Below, one piece after another: positions 10,248 to 20,598 of a stretch of 64,000 nucleotides of DNA; the stretch's first letter is position 1; each line of letters opens with the position of its first letter. Origin of the DNA: Cytidiella melzeri (taxonomy: Eukaryota > Basidiomycota > Agaricomycetes > Polyporales > Irpicaceae). A program made the translations under genes and the position numbers. Below the pieces are notes generated by a model. That model saw nothing but the letters and a program-made list of their open reading frames with translations. It was not told the origin of the DNA and did no database searches. The stretch is from positions 220,513 through 284,512 of the forward strand of contig JABYQR010000014.1 of the NCBI GenBank assembly GCA_022592445.1. Direction: 5' to 3'.

Positions 10248-11003
10248 TGTCACGGAGACGGAGCTCGACGTAGCAACTAGGGACACGGAGTGGAAGACGA
10301 CGACGAGGTGGTGGCAGGCGTATAGCACAATGCTCTCACCAACTATAAACCTTATACAGGTATCTAGCCCAGTAAAGACCAAGTTAGCATTTGTACTACC
10401 AGCTATATAGTACAAGAGGGGGTTGCTTACCTAGCCCAGTAAAGACCAAGAGGTCGAGATGGGGGGCTAGGAGCGTACATGTAGCAGTATATATAGACTT
10501 CAGGGACCTGCGCACAGACCATGTTGAGGGCAGGCTTTGCAAGAAGCCGTGTGAACAAAGAACAAAAGAACTACCTAAAGGAGAACAATAGCTATTGTCT
10601 AGACCTTGCCAAGAACTCTACTTGTGAGAGAATCTATCTAAAAGGAGACCAACTATTGTATTCCATTCCCACACCTGTGAGAACATCCTTCCATAAAGAG
10701 AACAATAGGGAAAGAACAAAAGGAGTCCATGTGAACGGTATCTATGATGTCAAACCCTAGCTATGGGCTGAGCCTGGTGTCTGTAGCCATGTGGTCTTAC
10801 TTAAGCTAAGTCACATGCCAGTGTGACGTAGTAGCAAGTAATGTGACCGTGTGGAGCGTCTAAGCCACGTGATACGGGCGCTTAATAGACGTGAAAAGGA
10901 GTTTGTGCAGAGAAGGTTGCAACTGAGCTACAGCCCGGAGTTTTACAGATAAAAACAAGAGGTAAATTGCAAAAATTAAGGGCTAGTCAGGCCATCCATG
11001 ACA
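10248..11003 (-). repeat. Family D 3' LTR, 756 bp
   Basis: Begins TGTCACGG and ends CATGACA on the plus strand, and matches 26438-27193 over its full length with scattered substitutions. It contains a TATATATA box near 10491-10498 and the start-site motif near 10456-10465 (GAGGTCGAGAT on the plus strand). Confidence 0.92.
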
Positions 11004-11016
11004 TTACCCCCCTCCT
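11004..11016 (-). promoter_or_regulatory. Family D polypurine tract
   Basis: Element-sense AGGAGGGGGGTAA lies directly before the 3' LTR. The identical 13-mer precedes the 3' LTRs of C, E and F. It primes plus-strand DNA synthesis in LTR elements. Confidence 0.85.
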
Positions 11017-11189
11017 AAAATTGAGCGTCCTTGCGAAGCATCACTGTGCTGTGGTGATAGAGGTCTTCTACCTGTCTACAGGGGTTCAGCAGAATTGCTC
11101 CGATTGTCTAGTCAGAAGAATGCTATGGAGTTTCTCCCCTTCTGGTGTTGTTGGCTCGACGTTACCCGTCAGTGTGATGTTCTTGAGAT

Positions 11190-13882
11190 ATCCAGACCGA
11201 TGTGTTTGCCTTCATCCCAGCTAAGATCGTATGTAGATGGATAGATCGTGCGAAGGAAAGCAGGGTCGGTCTGGGCATTGAATTCCTGAAAGTGCGAACG
11301 GAGATCCACAAAGAGTGAAGCTTTGATGACCCGGGGCGCTCCGGGGTTTGCTTTGTAGAAGTTGTCAATTGCTTCTTGACTATTCTCGAGGTTTTCTATT
11401 GGCTCCCAGCTATTGTGTCCGTCTGATTACCCTTCCCATTTGACTAGGAATTGCAGTTTCTTCCATCATCCGTGTAGCCTGCTGTCTAGCACCTTTTTGA
11501 CGATGTACTGTTCTTCTCCTTCTATGACAATAGGATCAGGAGGTGGAGGTACGTCTTTGCCGTTGTCGTGCCAGGGACTTAGATGGTTGATATGGAAGAC
11601 AGGGTGGATTCGGAGATAGCTGGGTAGATCGAGTTTGTAGTCAAGATCACCGATGCGTTCAATGACTTTGTACAGGCCGAGTTGTTGACGACCGAGTTTA
11701 GGGGTAGCCTGGTAGATCTGAACGTTTTTAGCATTCAGCCAGACCATGTTGCCCACCTGGAAGACGCGTGGAGACCGCTTCTCAGATTCGTAGAGTTGCT
11801 TCATCTTTTCTTTGCTTAGACGAAGGGCTGCTTCGGTCTCTTTGCGTACTCGAGCCATGTTGTCAAGGCGTTCATCGAGCGACGGGATATTGCTTTGCTT
11901 GCGGACTGGTATGGTGAAGTCGGGGCAATATTCGTAGATGACCTCAAACGGTGTTTGTGAGTTACCCGCATGTACTCGCGAGTTGAGTGCAAACTCAGCT
12001 GCCGGCAGATGATCGACCCAGTCGCCTTGTCGTTGCAGACAGAATAGACGCAGGTACTGTTTGATATCCTGGTTTTTGCGTTCGACTTTGCCATTTCCTT
12101 GCGGATGATAGGCAGTCATAAAACCAGTCTCTATGCCTAAGCGGTGATAGAGCGCACGCATGAAGCACGCTGCAAACTGGGGTCCTCAGTCAGAGAACAC
12201 CTTCTTGGGAATGCCGTGAAGTCGGAATACTTCTTTGTAATGTAGATCGGCAATCCCCTCAGCGTTAACCTTAGTGGTGGTAGGGATGATGTGCGTTTGA
12301 TCGGAGTAATGGTTGACGTAGACCGCGATCGAATCAAATCCCTTAGAAGGTGGTAGCTGAGTGATGAGATCTACTCCGATGTGATCCCAAGGTCCGGCCG
12401 GAGTTTCCTGAGGCTGTAGTACTGCTTTAGGGTGCGGAGCTGACTTATAGTGTTGACAGCAATCACAGCCTAGTATGTAAGTCTCTACAAAGGCATTCAT
12501 CTTTGGCCACCAATAGTGTTGTGAGACTAGCTCTATGGTGCCGTGTTTGCCCGGATGACCAGCCGCGGGTGTGTCATGGCAAGATTTGACAATTTCGTAA
12601 CGGAGCTCTTTGTTATTAGGGATATAGAGTTTTCCCTTGTAATAGATGAGTCCGTCACTCTCTTCCCATTCGAGTAAACCGCCGACAAGTTTGCAAGGAC
12701 CCTTCTTTCGAAGGATAGCGAGAGCTTGTGCGACTTCTGCTTCTTGCTCCGTGCATTCTCAGATCTTTGATTCGAGTGGAGAAGCAGTAGCAAGTGCACT
12801 GGTAGCGAGGATCTGGAAGTGTTCCGGTTTTAGTACCATCTGGTCCTTGTTGTCTTCTTTGTCCGTGACAGCGTGGGAGTGAAGACGAGAGAGGGGATCA
12901 GCGTGGTACTGCCAGGCTTGTGTACCAACACAAAGTCAAAATCAGCCAAGAGTAGTGACCAACGTGCTTGACGTCGAGTGAGGTGTTGTGCAGTTTTCCA
13001 GTACTGCAGGTTCGCGTGATCTGTCCAGATCTCAAACGGTTCCTTGAACCCCTCAAGGTAGTGGCGCCAATCTTTGAGAGCCTCGGTGATGGCTAACATC
13101 TCCCGATCAAAGATTTCGTAGTTACGCTCAGCTTCAGTCATAGATGCGGATTGGTAGGCGATAGGGTGGTAGAATCCATCTTTCTTCGATTTCTGGGAGA
13201 TGATTCCACCGGTTGCATAGCCTGAAGCATCGACTTCTAGACGTGTAGGGAGTTCAGGGTCCCAGACTGCCAAGATAGGCTTAGTGGTAAAGGCCTTCTT
13301 TAGCAGCGTGAAGGCAGTCTCTTGTGCTGGACCCCAGACAAATGGTACGTCCTTCTTAGTAAGGTCGTGTAGGGGCCGTGCGTGCTTTGAGAAGTCTTGG
13401 ATGAAGCGTCGGTAGAAGTTGGCAAACCCTATGAACCCTCTAACTTCTTTGAGATTCTTGGGTGTGGGCCATGTAGAAACTGCTTGGACTTTGACAGGGT
13501 CTATAGCTACTTCGCCGGCGCGAATGATCAATCCGAGGTACTCGATCTCAGATTTCTCAAACTTGCACTTTTCCGGACGAAGATACAGATTGTGTTGCTG
13601 AAGTCGCTCGAGGACTTCATGTACAACCTTGCGGTGCTCTGTCAGGTTGTTGCTCCAGATCAAGATATCATCTAGATAGACAGCCACCTTGCCCTCGGCT
13701 ACGAGGTCAGTGAAGATGTTGTCCATCAGAGCTTGGAAGGTAGCAGATGAGTTCGTGAGACTGAAGAACATGACTTTGGGTTTGAAAAGTCCTCGGTTGG
13801 TAACAAAAGCCGCTTTGTACTCGTCTCCTTCCTTGATGCAAATATTATGATATCCCCAACGAACATTGAACGTAGTGAAGAT
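11190..13882 (-). pseudogene. D pol C-terminal part: RT, RNase H, integrase, chromodomain (broken)
   Basis: Continues D RT after the C insertion (FNVRWGYHNICIKEGDEYKA), with [10 protein letters not shown] near 13670, RNase H (RLEVDASGYATGGI) and an integrase zinc region (LGCDCCQHYKSAP). The integrase core follows, with VDLITQLPP, a catalytic block ending FSD and KVERKNQ. The last block is a chromodomain (LVKWEG, SWEPIENL). Lesions include a frameshift after VHKPGSTT near 12900, TGA in place of Arg after FSD near 12188, TGA after DSRLHG near 11466, and a TAA in the chromodomain. Most stops fit C-to-T changes at CGA. Confidence 0.85.
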
Positions 13883-14397
13883 TGTCAAGAACACAACCAA
13901 ACTCTATGAAGAGGGAGGAAGTGACGACGGGGGAAAAGGAACAACAAGCGGACTCGCGTGGACGATGACGACAAGGAAGATGATGATGACGATGGAGAGA
14001 CAACGACGAGGGAGCAGCTAACGATGAGCTAAAGACCAGGATATATTAGCAAAGTGATGAGACTTGTACAAGGTGAACGTCACCTAAAGACCAGGAGGTA
14101 GAATCTGAGGTCTTTAGGGAGCTACAGGGTGGGTTTATATACATCTCAGACAAGGACCCCTGGTACCGGGTCTGTACTCCTAACACTGCTGTGGGAACGT
14201 ATGGTGTGCTATGGTGCGATGTTCTACAATGTTCCACAATGTTCCAGCACCTTCTATGATCATGTGACCGGTCTGTCACATGCACTTGATCACATGCAGT
14301 AGCCATGTACCATCGATAAGATAAGATAAGGAAATTGAAAAGATAGGATAACGAAAATAAAAGGAAAAGAAAGGAAAAAGTGTGCATGGTCGTGACA
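13883..14397 (-). repeat. Family C 3' LTR, 515 bp
   Basis: Plus strand begins TGTCAAGA and ends CGTGACA. It differs from the 5' LTR at about nine positions, eight of them packed into the first 75 bases. It includes a TTC ladder (14222-14254) and a TATA box near 14134-14141. Confidence 0.93.
14222..14254 (-). promoter_or_regulatory. 10-bp TTC ladder in family C U3
   Basis: TTC triplets at 14222, 14232, 14242 and 14252 share the spacing and flanking bases of the family A block at 5050-5082, including the common core GTTCCACAATGTTCCAG. This resembles a step-type heat shock element. Copies lie at the same place in the C 5' LTR and in the F LTR. Confidence 0.5.
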
Positions 14398-14410
14398 TTA
14401 CCCCCCTCCT
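14398..14410 (-). promoter_or_regulatory. Family C polypurine tract
   Basis: Element-sense AGGAGGGGGGTAA abuts the 3' LTR. It overlaps the last codons of pol. Confidence 0.85.
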
Positions 14411-17400
14411 AAAGGCCTTTTCTCCGGAAGGCAGGAGTTGAGTCTTTTCCGTCTTCCCACAAGGATACGCGTCGTAGAGTTTCGGAAGGTAGTTTCTCAA
14501 AATTCTCGTTGATTGGTCGAAAATTCATCGCCAAGAATAGAGATGCAGCGATTGGTCGTGGAGCTCCTGGGTGCCGTCTGTGGAAGTCTTTAACCGCTTC
14601 ATCAGCATGAGTAACGTTGGTTGCGGGTTCCCAGGAGTTTTCTGAATCTGGGTATCCTTTCCACTTGACGCGATACTGGAATTCCTTCTTTCGACCAAAG
14701 ATCCTTGAATCAAGAATCTGTTCTACCTCGTACTCCTCTTCTTCGTCTACCACAATTGGTTCAGGTTCAGGAAATTCCCGATTAGGGACCAAACTTGCCG
14801 TCTTGGCTGGTCGCAACCTATCCACATGGAACACCGGGTGGCGCTTGTCCCGGATGGTAAGCTTAACCCGGTAGTTCAAATCCCCAATCTTTTCTAAGAT
14901 CTCATAGGGACCATCTCGTTTTGGTGCTAGCTTTGCCACCGGCTGTTCCTTTGGATGCTTCTCGCGTTCCACATAAACCTTGTCACCAACTTTAAGCTGC
15001 GGGGCCTTTGTAACTCCGTGATCGTAGAATCGTTTCATGCGTTCCGCCGTGAGCTGTAGTGCAGCTTTGGCGTCTTCTTGGGCTTCTCGGAGCGCTCGAA
15101 GGCGTTCGTCTGCTGCGGGAACGTTTGATACTGGATTCAAAGGCACCTGGAATTCCGGTAGATACCCATAGATCAGTTCAAAGGGAGCCTTCCCGGTGGA
15201 CGAGTGTACGCGGCTATTAAGCGCAAACTCCGCAATTGGCAACCAGTCTACCCAGTCATCCTGTCTGAAGGAGCAGAACACTCTGAGATACTGTTCTATT
15301 TCTTGATTCATACGTTCGGTTTTACCATCTGTCTGAGGATGGTACGCAGTGGACATAGACGACTTTACTCCGAGTGCATCGTAGATAGCACGGAGAAACT
15401 TGGACGCAAATACCGATCCGCGGTCTGAGATCATCTGGCGAGGTACCCCATGGAGTCGAAACACGTTTGCGATATAGTCCTGCACGTGTTCGGGAGTTTT
15501 CATGCTTTCTCGTGATGGATAGCAATGCACCTGCGCTGTTGTCCGATCAACTACGACTGTGATAGAATCGTATCCTTTACATGGCGGTAATTTGACAATG
15601 AAGTCCGTGGTAACGCTTTCCCATGGGGCATTGGGCGGATCTAGTGGATTGAGTGGACCACGTGGTGGGGCGGGGTATGTCTTGGTTCTTTGACAGGTGT
15701 CACACGTGTCTACATAGTCATTGACAAAGCGTGTCATGCTGGGCCACCAGTAGTTCCGAGATAGTAACTCCAGTGTTTTGTACCTGCCCGGATGTCCGGC
15801 AGCAGGTAAGTCATGGTGTCTCTGAACTAGTTCCTTTCGGATCTCGTCATCTTTAGGGACGTAAACTTTTCCCCGGAACAACAACAGTCCATTCTCCACG
15901 TTCCACTCTTCGAGTCCGCGGCTAAGAAGACGAGGTCCGAGTTTCTTGACTTTGGCAAGTGCTTCTGCCACCTCGGTCTCTCGAAGAGAACATTCACGGA
16001 TACGTTTCAACAAGTCTCTGTCTGGTTGTACACTAGCTTGTCCACGTTGAGAAGCAGCAGCTCGGAACACCTCAGGTGCTAAGACTACTCGTGACAGATT
16101 GTCTTCTTCATCTTTGACCTCGTGTTGACCCAATCGTGACATGGAATCCGACTTTCCCATAGATTTCCCGGGTTTTGGGATGATCTCAAAGTTGAAACGT
16201 GAGAGAAATAACGACCAACGTGCTTGACGGCGTGTCAAGTTACGAGCTGTCTTCCAGTACTCGAGGTTCTTGTGGTCAGAGAAGATAGGGAATTTCTCTG
16301 GTAGCCCTTCCAAGTAATGACGCCAGTCTTTAAGGGCTCGTACAATTGCCATGAGTTCTCGGTCGTAGATCTCATAGTTTCGTTCAGTCTCAGTCATGCC
16401 TTCAGACCGATAGGCTACTGGATGCCACGTGCCGTCTTCGGCTTGTTGTTCCAATACCCCTCCCATTGCATACCCGGATGCATCCGTTTCCAAACGTGTG
16501 GGTCTATCAAAACTCCACATTGCCAACACCGGCGCTTCCACAAATCGTCGGCGGAGTTCATCAAACGCCGACTGTTCTTCAGGGCCCCATTTCCAAGTAA
16601 CCTTGCCCGTGAGACGGTCTAAGGGCTTACATATCTTTCCGAAGTCTTTGATGAATCTCCGGTAGAAGTTTGCAAACCCACGGAATCGGCGAATATCGGA
16701 GACATTCTGCGGTACAGGCCACTCAGCCACTGCCTTTACTTTGACAGGGTCCATGCGTAACTGATTGTGACCAATGATAACACCAAGATATTCTGTCTCT
16801 GAACGCTCAAATTCGCATTTCTCCGGTTTAAGAAACAGATCATGTTGTCTGAGCCGTCTCAGAACTTCATGTACCACCTCGCGGTGCTCGGAGATCTCCT
16901 TGGAATAGATGAGGATATCATCTAGGTAGACGGTGACCTTGCCCTCAGCAATAAGATCAGCAAAGATGTCGTTCATCATGTTCTGGAATGTGGCCGGGGA
17001 ATTGGTAAGACCAAAGAACATGACCGTGGGTTCAAACAGTCCTCGGTTGGTGACAAATGCAGCCTTGTGTTCATCGCCTTCCTTGATGCGGACATTATTG
17101 TATCCCCATCTGACGTCCAGCTTAGTGAAGAACTTAGCCCCTCTTAGTCTATCCATGAGTTCAGAAATTAATGGTAATGGATATCTGTTCTTGATGGTGA
17201 CCTCGTTCAACTTTCGATAGTCCTGAACCGGGCGTAACTTCCCATCCTTTTTCTTGACAAAGAAGAAGGGTGACGCCATTGGGGACTTCGACGGTCGAAT
17301 GTACCCTTTCTCTAGATTCTCTTGGATAAACTTATCAAGCTCTTCTTGCTCAGGGTGTGATAGCGGGTAAACCTTTGCGTGGAATCCTTTTGCTTCCGGA

Positions 17401-18362
17401 ATCAACTCAATTGCATGGTCGTACGACTTGTGTTCTGGAAGTCGTTGAGATTCCGTTTCAGAGAAAATGTGAGCATGTCGTCGATATTGCTCAGGCACCA
17501 TCTCCTCAAAGGTTTTCACCGGTTTCACCCGGTTCTCAACCTCCGCTAGTTCACTAGAATACGTATACCCTGCCAGAGTGAACAAACGTTCGCCTTCTTG
17601 TACCATGGGTGTCGGACGTGTGCGTACAATGCGTCGGGGAGTTCCTTTTCCACCGAGCTGAGTAGTGGCCTGTGCCTGTAACTTCGGCGATTCGGCCCCA
17701 TCCAAACTTCCTGAACCTTCCGTGGTCTCTTCGAGGTCTTCTTCGGTTTCCTCCGTATCCACCGGCAAGTACGGAAGTTGTTCCACAACTTTCCGTAATC
17801 CCGGGGTCCTCTTCTTCCGTTTAGGTTCAGCTGTTCTCTTAGCTGCAACCTCCTTTGCTTCCTCAACCCTTTCTCTGGGTTTACATGCATCAGGACATCC
17901 ATCCATCCTGATGATACCTTCGTACCAATCAATGGTGGGGTTGTGATACCGCAACCAATCAATTCCTATGATCACGTCTTCTGGCCCAATATCAGTGACC
18001 GTGAAAATGGTCCTTTCCTCGTGGTCTCCTATCCTCATATTGAGAATGGCAACCTCATCAATAGCCCCGTCTCGATTTGGGGTCCCGTCTATGTTGTACA
18101 CCGGAATGGGTTGTTTCAACTTCCGGGTCCTAATACGATGCTCTCGAACAAACCGTTTATGAATGAATAGTGTCGAGGCTCCACTATCAATCATAGCTGC
18201 GACTTCTTTAGATCTCCGCACTCCTGAGACTGTGATAGGTACGTGAAAATGTTCGGATTCAGAACCAGTCTCTAGTACATCAGATGTGAGTATGGAAAAT
18301 CTATTAGTACATGGTAAACGTGGGGCGCGTGCTTGCGCAGCTCGAATCACGGCCCGAATCAA
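14409..18362 (-). CDS. Element C Pol polyprotein (Tf2-like), intact, 1317 codons
   Basis: Uninterrupted Ty3/gypsy Pol. Residue landmarks: protease DSGA at 59-62; RT at about 330-540 with VYLDD at 478-482; RNase H at about 622-745 with TDAS and SDHKNLEYW; integrase zinc region HH...H...CDTC at about 849-890; integrase core with D920 (TTDFI), D980 (ISDRG) and E1016 (KTERMNQ); chromodomain at about 1205-1262 (YEVEQILDSR ... VKWKGYPDSENSWEP). It would process the polyprotein, copy the RNA and insert the DNA, with the chromodomain probably reading histone marks. There is no ATG at its start. The frame opens at TTG, 1 nt back from the gag stop, so it is most likely made as Gag-Pol by -1 frameshifting. 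Confidence 0.93.
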   Translation of the reverse strand: MIRAVIRAAQARAPRLPCTNRFSILTSDVLETGSESEHFHVPITVSGVRRSKEVAAMIDSGASTLFIHKRFVREHRIRTRKLKQPIPVYNIDGTPNRDGAIDEVAILNMRIGDHEERTIFTVTDIGPEDVIIGIDWLRYHNPTIDWYEGIIRMDGCPDACKPRERVEEAKEVAAKRTAEPKRKKRTPGLRKVVEQLPYLPVDTEETEEDLEETTEGSGSLDGAESPKLQAQATTQLGGKGTPRRIVRTRPTPMVQEGERLFTLAGYTYSSELAEVENRVKPVKTFEEMVPEQYRRHAHIFSETESQRLPEHKSYDHAIELIPEAKGFHAKVYPLSHPEQEELDKFIQENLEKGYIRPSKSPMASPFFFVKKKDGKLRPVQDYRKLNEVTIKNRYPLPLISELMDRLRGAKFFTKLDVRWGYNNVRIKEGDEHKAAFVTNRGLFEPTVMFFGLTNSPATFQNMMNDIFADLIAEGKVTVYLDDILIYSKEISEHREVVHEVLRRLRQHDLFLKPEKCEFERSETEYLGVIIGHNQLRMDPVKVKAVAEWPVPQNVSDIRRFRGFANFYRRFIKDFGKICKPLDRLTGKVTWKWGPEEQSAFDELRRRFVEAPVLAMWSFDRPTRLETDASGYAMGGVLEQQAEDGTWHPVAYRSEGMTETERNYEIYDRELMAIVRALKDWRHYLEGLPEKFPIFSDHKNLEYWKTARNLTRRQARWSLFLSRFNFEIIPKPGKSMGKSDSMSRLGQHEVKDEEDNLSRVVLAPEVFRAAASQRGQASVQPDRDLLKRIRECSLRETEVAEALAKVKKLGPRLLSRGLEEWNVENGLLLFRGKVYVPKDDEIRKELVQRHHDLPAAGHPGRYKTLELLSRNYWWPSMTRFVNDYVDTCDTCQRTKTYPAPPRGPLNPLDPPNAPWESVTTDFIVKLPPCKGYDSITVVVDRTTAQVHCYPSRESMKTPEHVQDYIANVFRLHGVPRQMISDRGSVFASKFLRAIYDALGVKSSMSTAYHPQTDGKTERMNQEIEQYLRVFCSFRQDDWVDWLPIAEFALNSRVHSSTGKAPFELIYGYLPEFQVPLNPVSNVPAADERLRALREAQEDAKAALQLTAERMKRFYDHGVTKAPQLKVGDKVYVEREKHPKEQPVAKLAPKRDGPYEILEKIGDLNYRVKLTIRDKRHPVFHVDRLRPAKTASLVPNREFPEPEPIVVDEEEEYEVEQILDSRIFGRKKEFQYRVKWKGYPDSENSWEPATNVTHADEAVKDFHRRHPGAPRPIAASLFLAMNFRPINENFEKLPSETLRRVSLWEDGKDSTPAFRRKGL

Positions 18363-18368
18363 AAACCC
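18359..18368 (-). promoter_or_regulatory. Probable -1 ribosomal frameshift site, gag to pol of C
   Basis: In gag frame the sequence reads G GGT TTT TGA: a heptamer GGGTTTT of the X XXY YYZ type, followed at once by the gag stop (18361-18359). Slipping back one base enters the open pol frame at TTG ATT CGG. No ATG opens pol. Slippage itself is inferred. Confidence 0.7.
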
Positions 18369-19419
18369 TCCTCAAGTCTCTTCTTGAGGTCGGCGTTCTC
18401 CGCCCTCAACTTCTCCAGTTCTCCTAGCACGGCTTTGAGTGTTACTTCCGACACTCCCGACGAGCTCGACGCTTCTTCCCTCTCAGGCTTCTTTTCTTCG
18501 GCCCGAGAAGAAGATACCTCTCCAGTGGTAGCAGCCACACGAGTCCCTCGAGGTGGTGGGCGTGGGACTGCCGGTTTGGTGCACGTGCGTGCGATGTGAC
18601 TGGGGTCGGTGGTAATCTCTTGACAGTTGTAACACCGCCGACCTTGTTGCATTTTGGAGGCATCGACCTCCATAGGAACCGGACCGTTGGAAGGACGGGG
18701 AACCGGAGTAAACCTGGGCTGAGACTGGGTGGGTCTCGACGTAGTTGACGGGGGAACAGACGGAGTTTTCTTTTCCGTGTTTCCCTGATGCGGGCATATG
18801 CGGCTGCCATTTTCAGGGACCTATCAATCCAGCCTTGGTAATTGGCTGGAGGTGCTTCGGCCGTTGCCAGCCGCCCGTAGATGTATTCAGGGAGACCTTT
18901 TATGAACCGGATCTCCTTGTCTTTGTCGCTCAACCCGTTGATGCGACCCACGTATGACTGGAAGTCAGTGACGTATGTACCGACATCCCGCGCGTTCTTT
19001 TCCTTCTTTTCAGCTCCACAGAGCTTCTCCAGTTCACGAATGGCAGTATCCTCGGGCGTTGCGTCGCCGAAGTACTTTTTGAGTTCGGTTTTGAACTTAG
19101 CCCACGTGTCAAGATTGGCCGGCAAATCACCGTTGTGGTCAGCCATGTGATCTGTAACTGGTATTGCCCATTGGGCAGCTTTCTCCGACAGACGGTAGAT
19201 GGCCGTCAGGACCTTGGTTTTCTCGTCCGTGATACTGGCAGTCACCCAGTAAGCCTCACACTGGGACAGAAAACGTTCCAGGTCACGACCATGTTCGCCC
19301 TTGTATCTATCAGGCTTAGAATCATTGTTGTTGACCGTAACCTGCGGTCTGGGCATTGCTTGCGCGACTGCAGCTACAATGGCTGCAACCAGGGCGGGAT
19401 CAACCGCGGGTGTTGTCAT
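18359..19419 (-). pseudogene. Element C gag (one frameshift)
   Basis: Gag begins at ATG 19419 (MTTPAVDPALVAAIVAAVAQAM), the first AUG after the transcript start. It has a retrotransposon-Gag core (DRYKGEHGRDLERFLSQCEAYW, then DLPANLDTWAKFKTELKKYF) and a zinc knuckle CYNCQEITTDPSHIARTC. A short C-terminal coiled coil (KAVLGELEKLRAENADLKKRLEE) ends at the GGGTTTT TGA recoding site. One base is missing in an A-rich run near 18770, so the N-terminal part (19419-18772) and the knuckle part (18673-18359) lie in different frames. This is probably the single event that silenced an otherwise intact element. Confidence 0.85.
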
Positions 19420-19770
19420 TGTGGTGGGAGTGGGGGAAACAGTTTCAGGGGTAGTGATGGGATCAGGAATAATGGGGGTAACGTCTGGTGGAGCCGGTGG
19501 GTTTTCCGGTACAACTAAACTGGTATTGACCTCGACTTCTTCAGGAACTCCGACAATCAACGGTATTTGACTGTTATCGCAAGCTACGTATCCACGGTAT
19601 CGTTGTCCTTCTCTGAAATGACGGGATACTACAAACTTTTGATTTCGGTTCGGACACGGCTGTTGTTCGCAGATTTCAATATATGCGTGGTCCTCTTCGT
19701 TATCGTGATAATCCTGAAGATCGTCGGGATCGAAAACGTGGAAATGATTATCGCACTCAATGATTGCTAT
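19420..19770 (-). other. AUG-less open frame linking ORF0 to gag in C, cysteine-rich
   Basis: Directly after the ORF0 stop pair TAG TAG (19776-19771) the same frame stays open for 117 codons into the gag ATG and contains no methionine. It reads IIECDNHFHVFD, then YIEICEQQPCPNRN. Element D has a matching stretch (NCIHFFD, then FYECDEQPCPNQ), so the protein sequence is conserved between families. It could be a Gag N-terminal zinc-binding extension made by readthrough, frameshifting or non-AUG initiation. None of these is shown by the sequence alone. Confidence 0.55.
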
Positions 19771-19773
19771 CTA

Positions 19774-20598
19774 CTACAAAGGAAGTTTTTCAAAATATCC
19801 TCCGTCTGCTACAAATGCAACTCGACTCGTGACCTCTGTCAACCTCTTGCGTAATTGCGTGAAGTTGATCTGCCCTACTGACTGCAAACCCCAGTTTAGT
19901 GCTTTGAGCTGGGCAGGCGTGCGCGTGGAGAGTACTTCCTCCGTATGCTCTGTGAGGTACAGAAGCTTGTCGTTGAGTAGCAGGACTGACTTGACCTGTG
20001 AATCGTTGCGGTCACGGGTAAGCTCGATCAGGATCTTGAGGCGTCTGGTGGTGGCCTCGATCTTCGGCTTGAGAATGCCGACTTGATCCTTGATAGAGAA
20101 CTTATGGAAATCGAGTGTCACCGGTTTCTGTGCGTCCGGTCGAGGTGGTGCGGGTGCCCGAGAGATGCGATCCTTGAGAGACGGTTTCTCAATACGGTCG
20201 GCGAGAGTTTGCGCACGTTCAGTGCGTGTGCGTTCCTTGATAGACTCGTTGTCACGAGCAAACTTTTCGTGGTCGAAGTGGGGGAGTCTAGTACCGAGAG
20301 GATGGTAGTGAGGACGGCGTGAGACGTACGAGACGATGGTTTCAAGGTCCTTCTCTGTGTAGAGATGGGGACGACCTTGTTTGCGCAGTTCTTGTCGAGC
20401 CTCAAAGAAAGACTCGGGTACGTTACGACGGATGCGTACGTCTTTCGGCACTACAACCACGACGTGAGGATGAAGATCAAGGGTCCGGGCCAATACAACG
20501 TACTGGTAAACCGGGGGGACTAAACTTTTAAAAACTTTGGGGAAAGGAAAATGTGCGGTTGCGCGACGTCCAGGCGAGCGTACGGAGATTCTACCTAA
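19774..20598 (-). CDS. Element C ORF0, accessory protein upstream of gag, no AUG
   Basis: A frame of about 275 codons, open from the LTR border to TAG TAG, with no methionine codon at all. Function is unknown. Visible blocks: VPKDVRIRRNVPESFFEA, GRPHLYTEKDLETIVSYVSRRP, an alanine/proline linker, LDFHKFSIKDQVGILKPKIEA, RRLKILIEL, and the C-terminal ALNWGLQSVGQINFTQL ending in GGYFEKLPL. The same blocks in the same order occur in the D ORF0, and more weakly in the A ORF0, so the frame is under protein-level constraint. The start cannot be fixed: translation would need a non-AUG codon. No membrane segment or catalytic motif is visible. Confidence 0.65.
   Translation of the reverse strand, partial: LGRISVRSPGRRATAHFPFPKVFKSLVPPVYQYVVLARTLDLHPHVVVVVPKDVRIRRNVPESFFEARQELRKQGRPHLYTEKDLETIVSYVSRRPHYHPLGTRLPHFDHEKFARDNESIKERTRTERAQTLADRIEKPSLKDRISRAPAPPRPDAQKPVTLDFHKFSIKDQVGILKPKIEATTRRLKILIELTRDRNDSQVKSVLLLNDKLLYLTEHTEEVLSTRTPAQLKALNWGLQSVGQINFTQLRKRLTEVTSRVAFVADGGYFEKLPL
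20586..20596 (-). promoter_or_regulatory. Element C self-priming primer binding site
   Basis: Element-sense AGGTAGAATCT begins 2 nt inside the 5' LTR border. It is the exact complement of AGATTCTACCT at 20822-20812 in the LTR, the likely transcript 5' end, about 27 bp after the TATA box at 20850-20857. Confidence 0.85.

Noticed and set aside
12830..13900. Apparent start MVVFLT on several RT, RNase H and ORF0 frames
   Set aside because: These residues come from the family C LTR end (TTG GTT GTG TTC TTG ACA) read into whatever follows; they are chimeric starts, not real gene starts.
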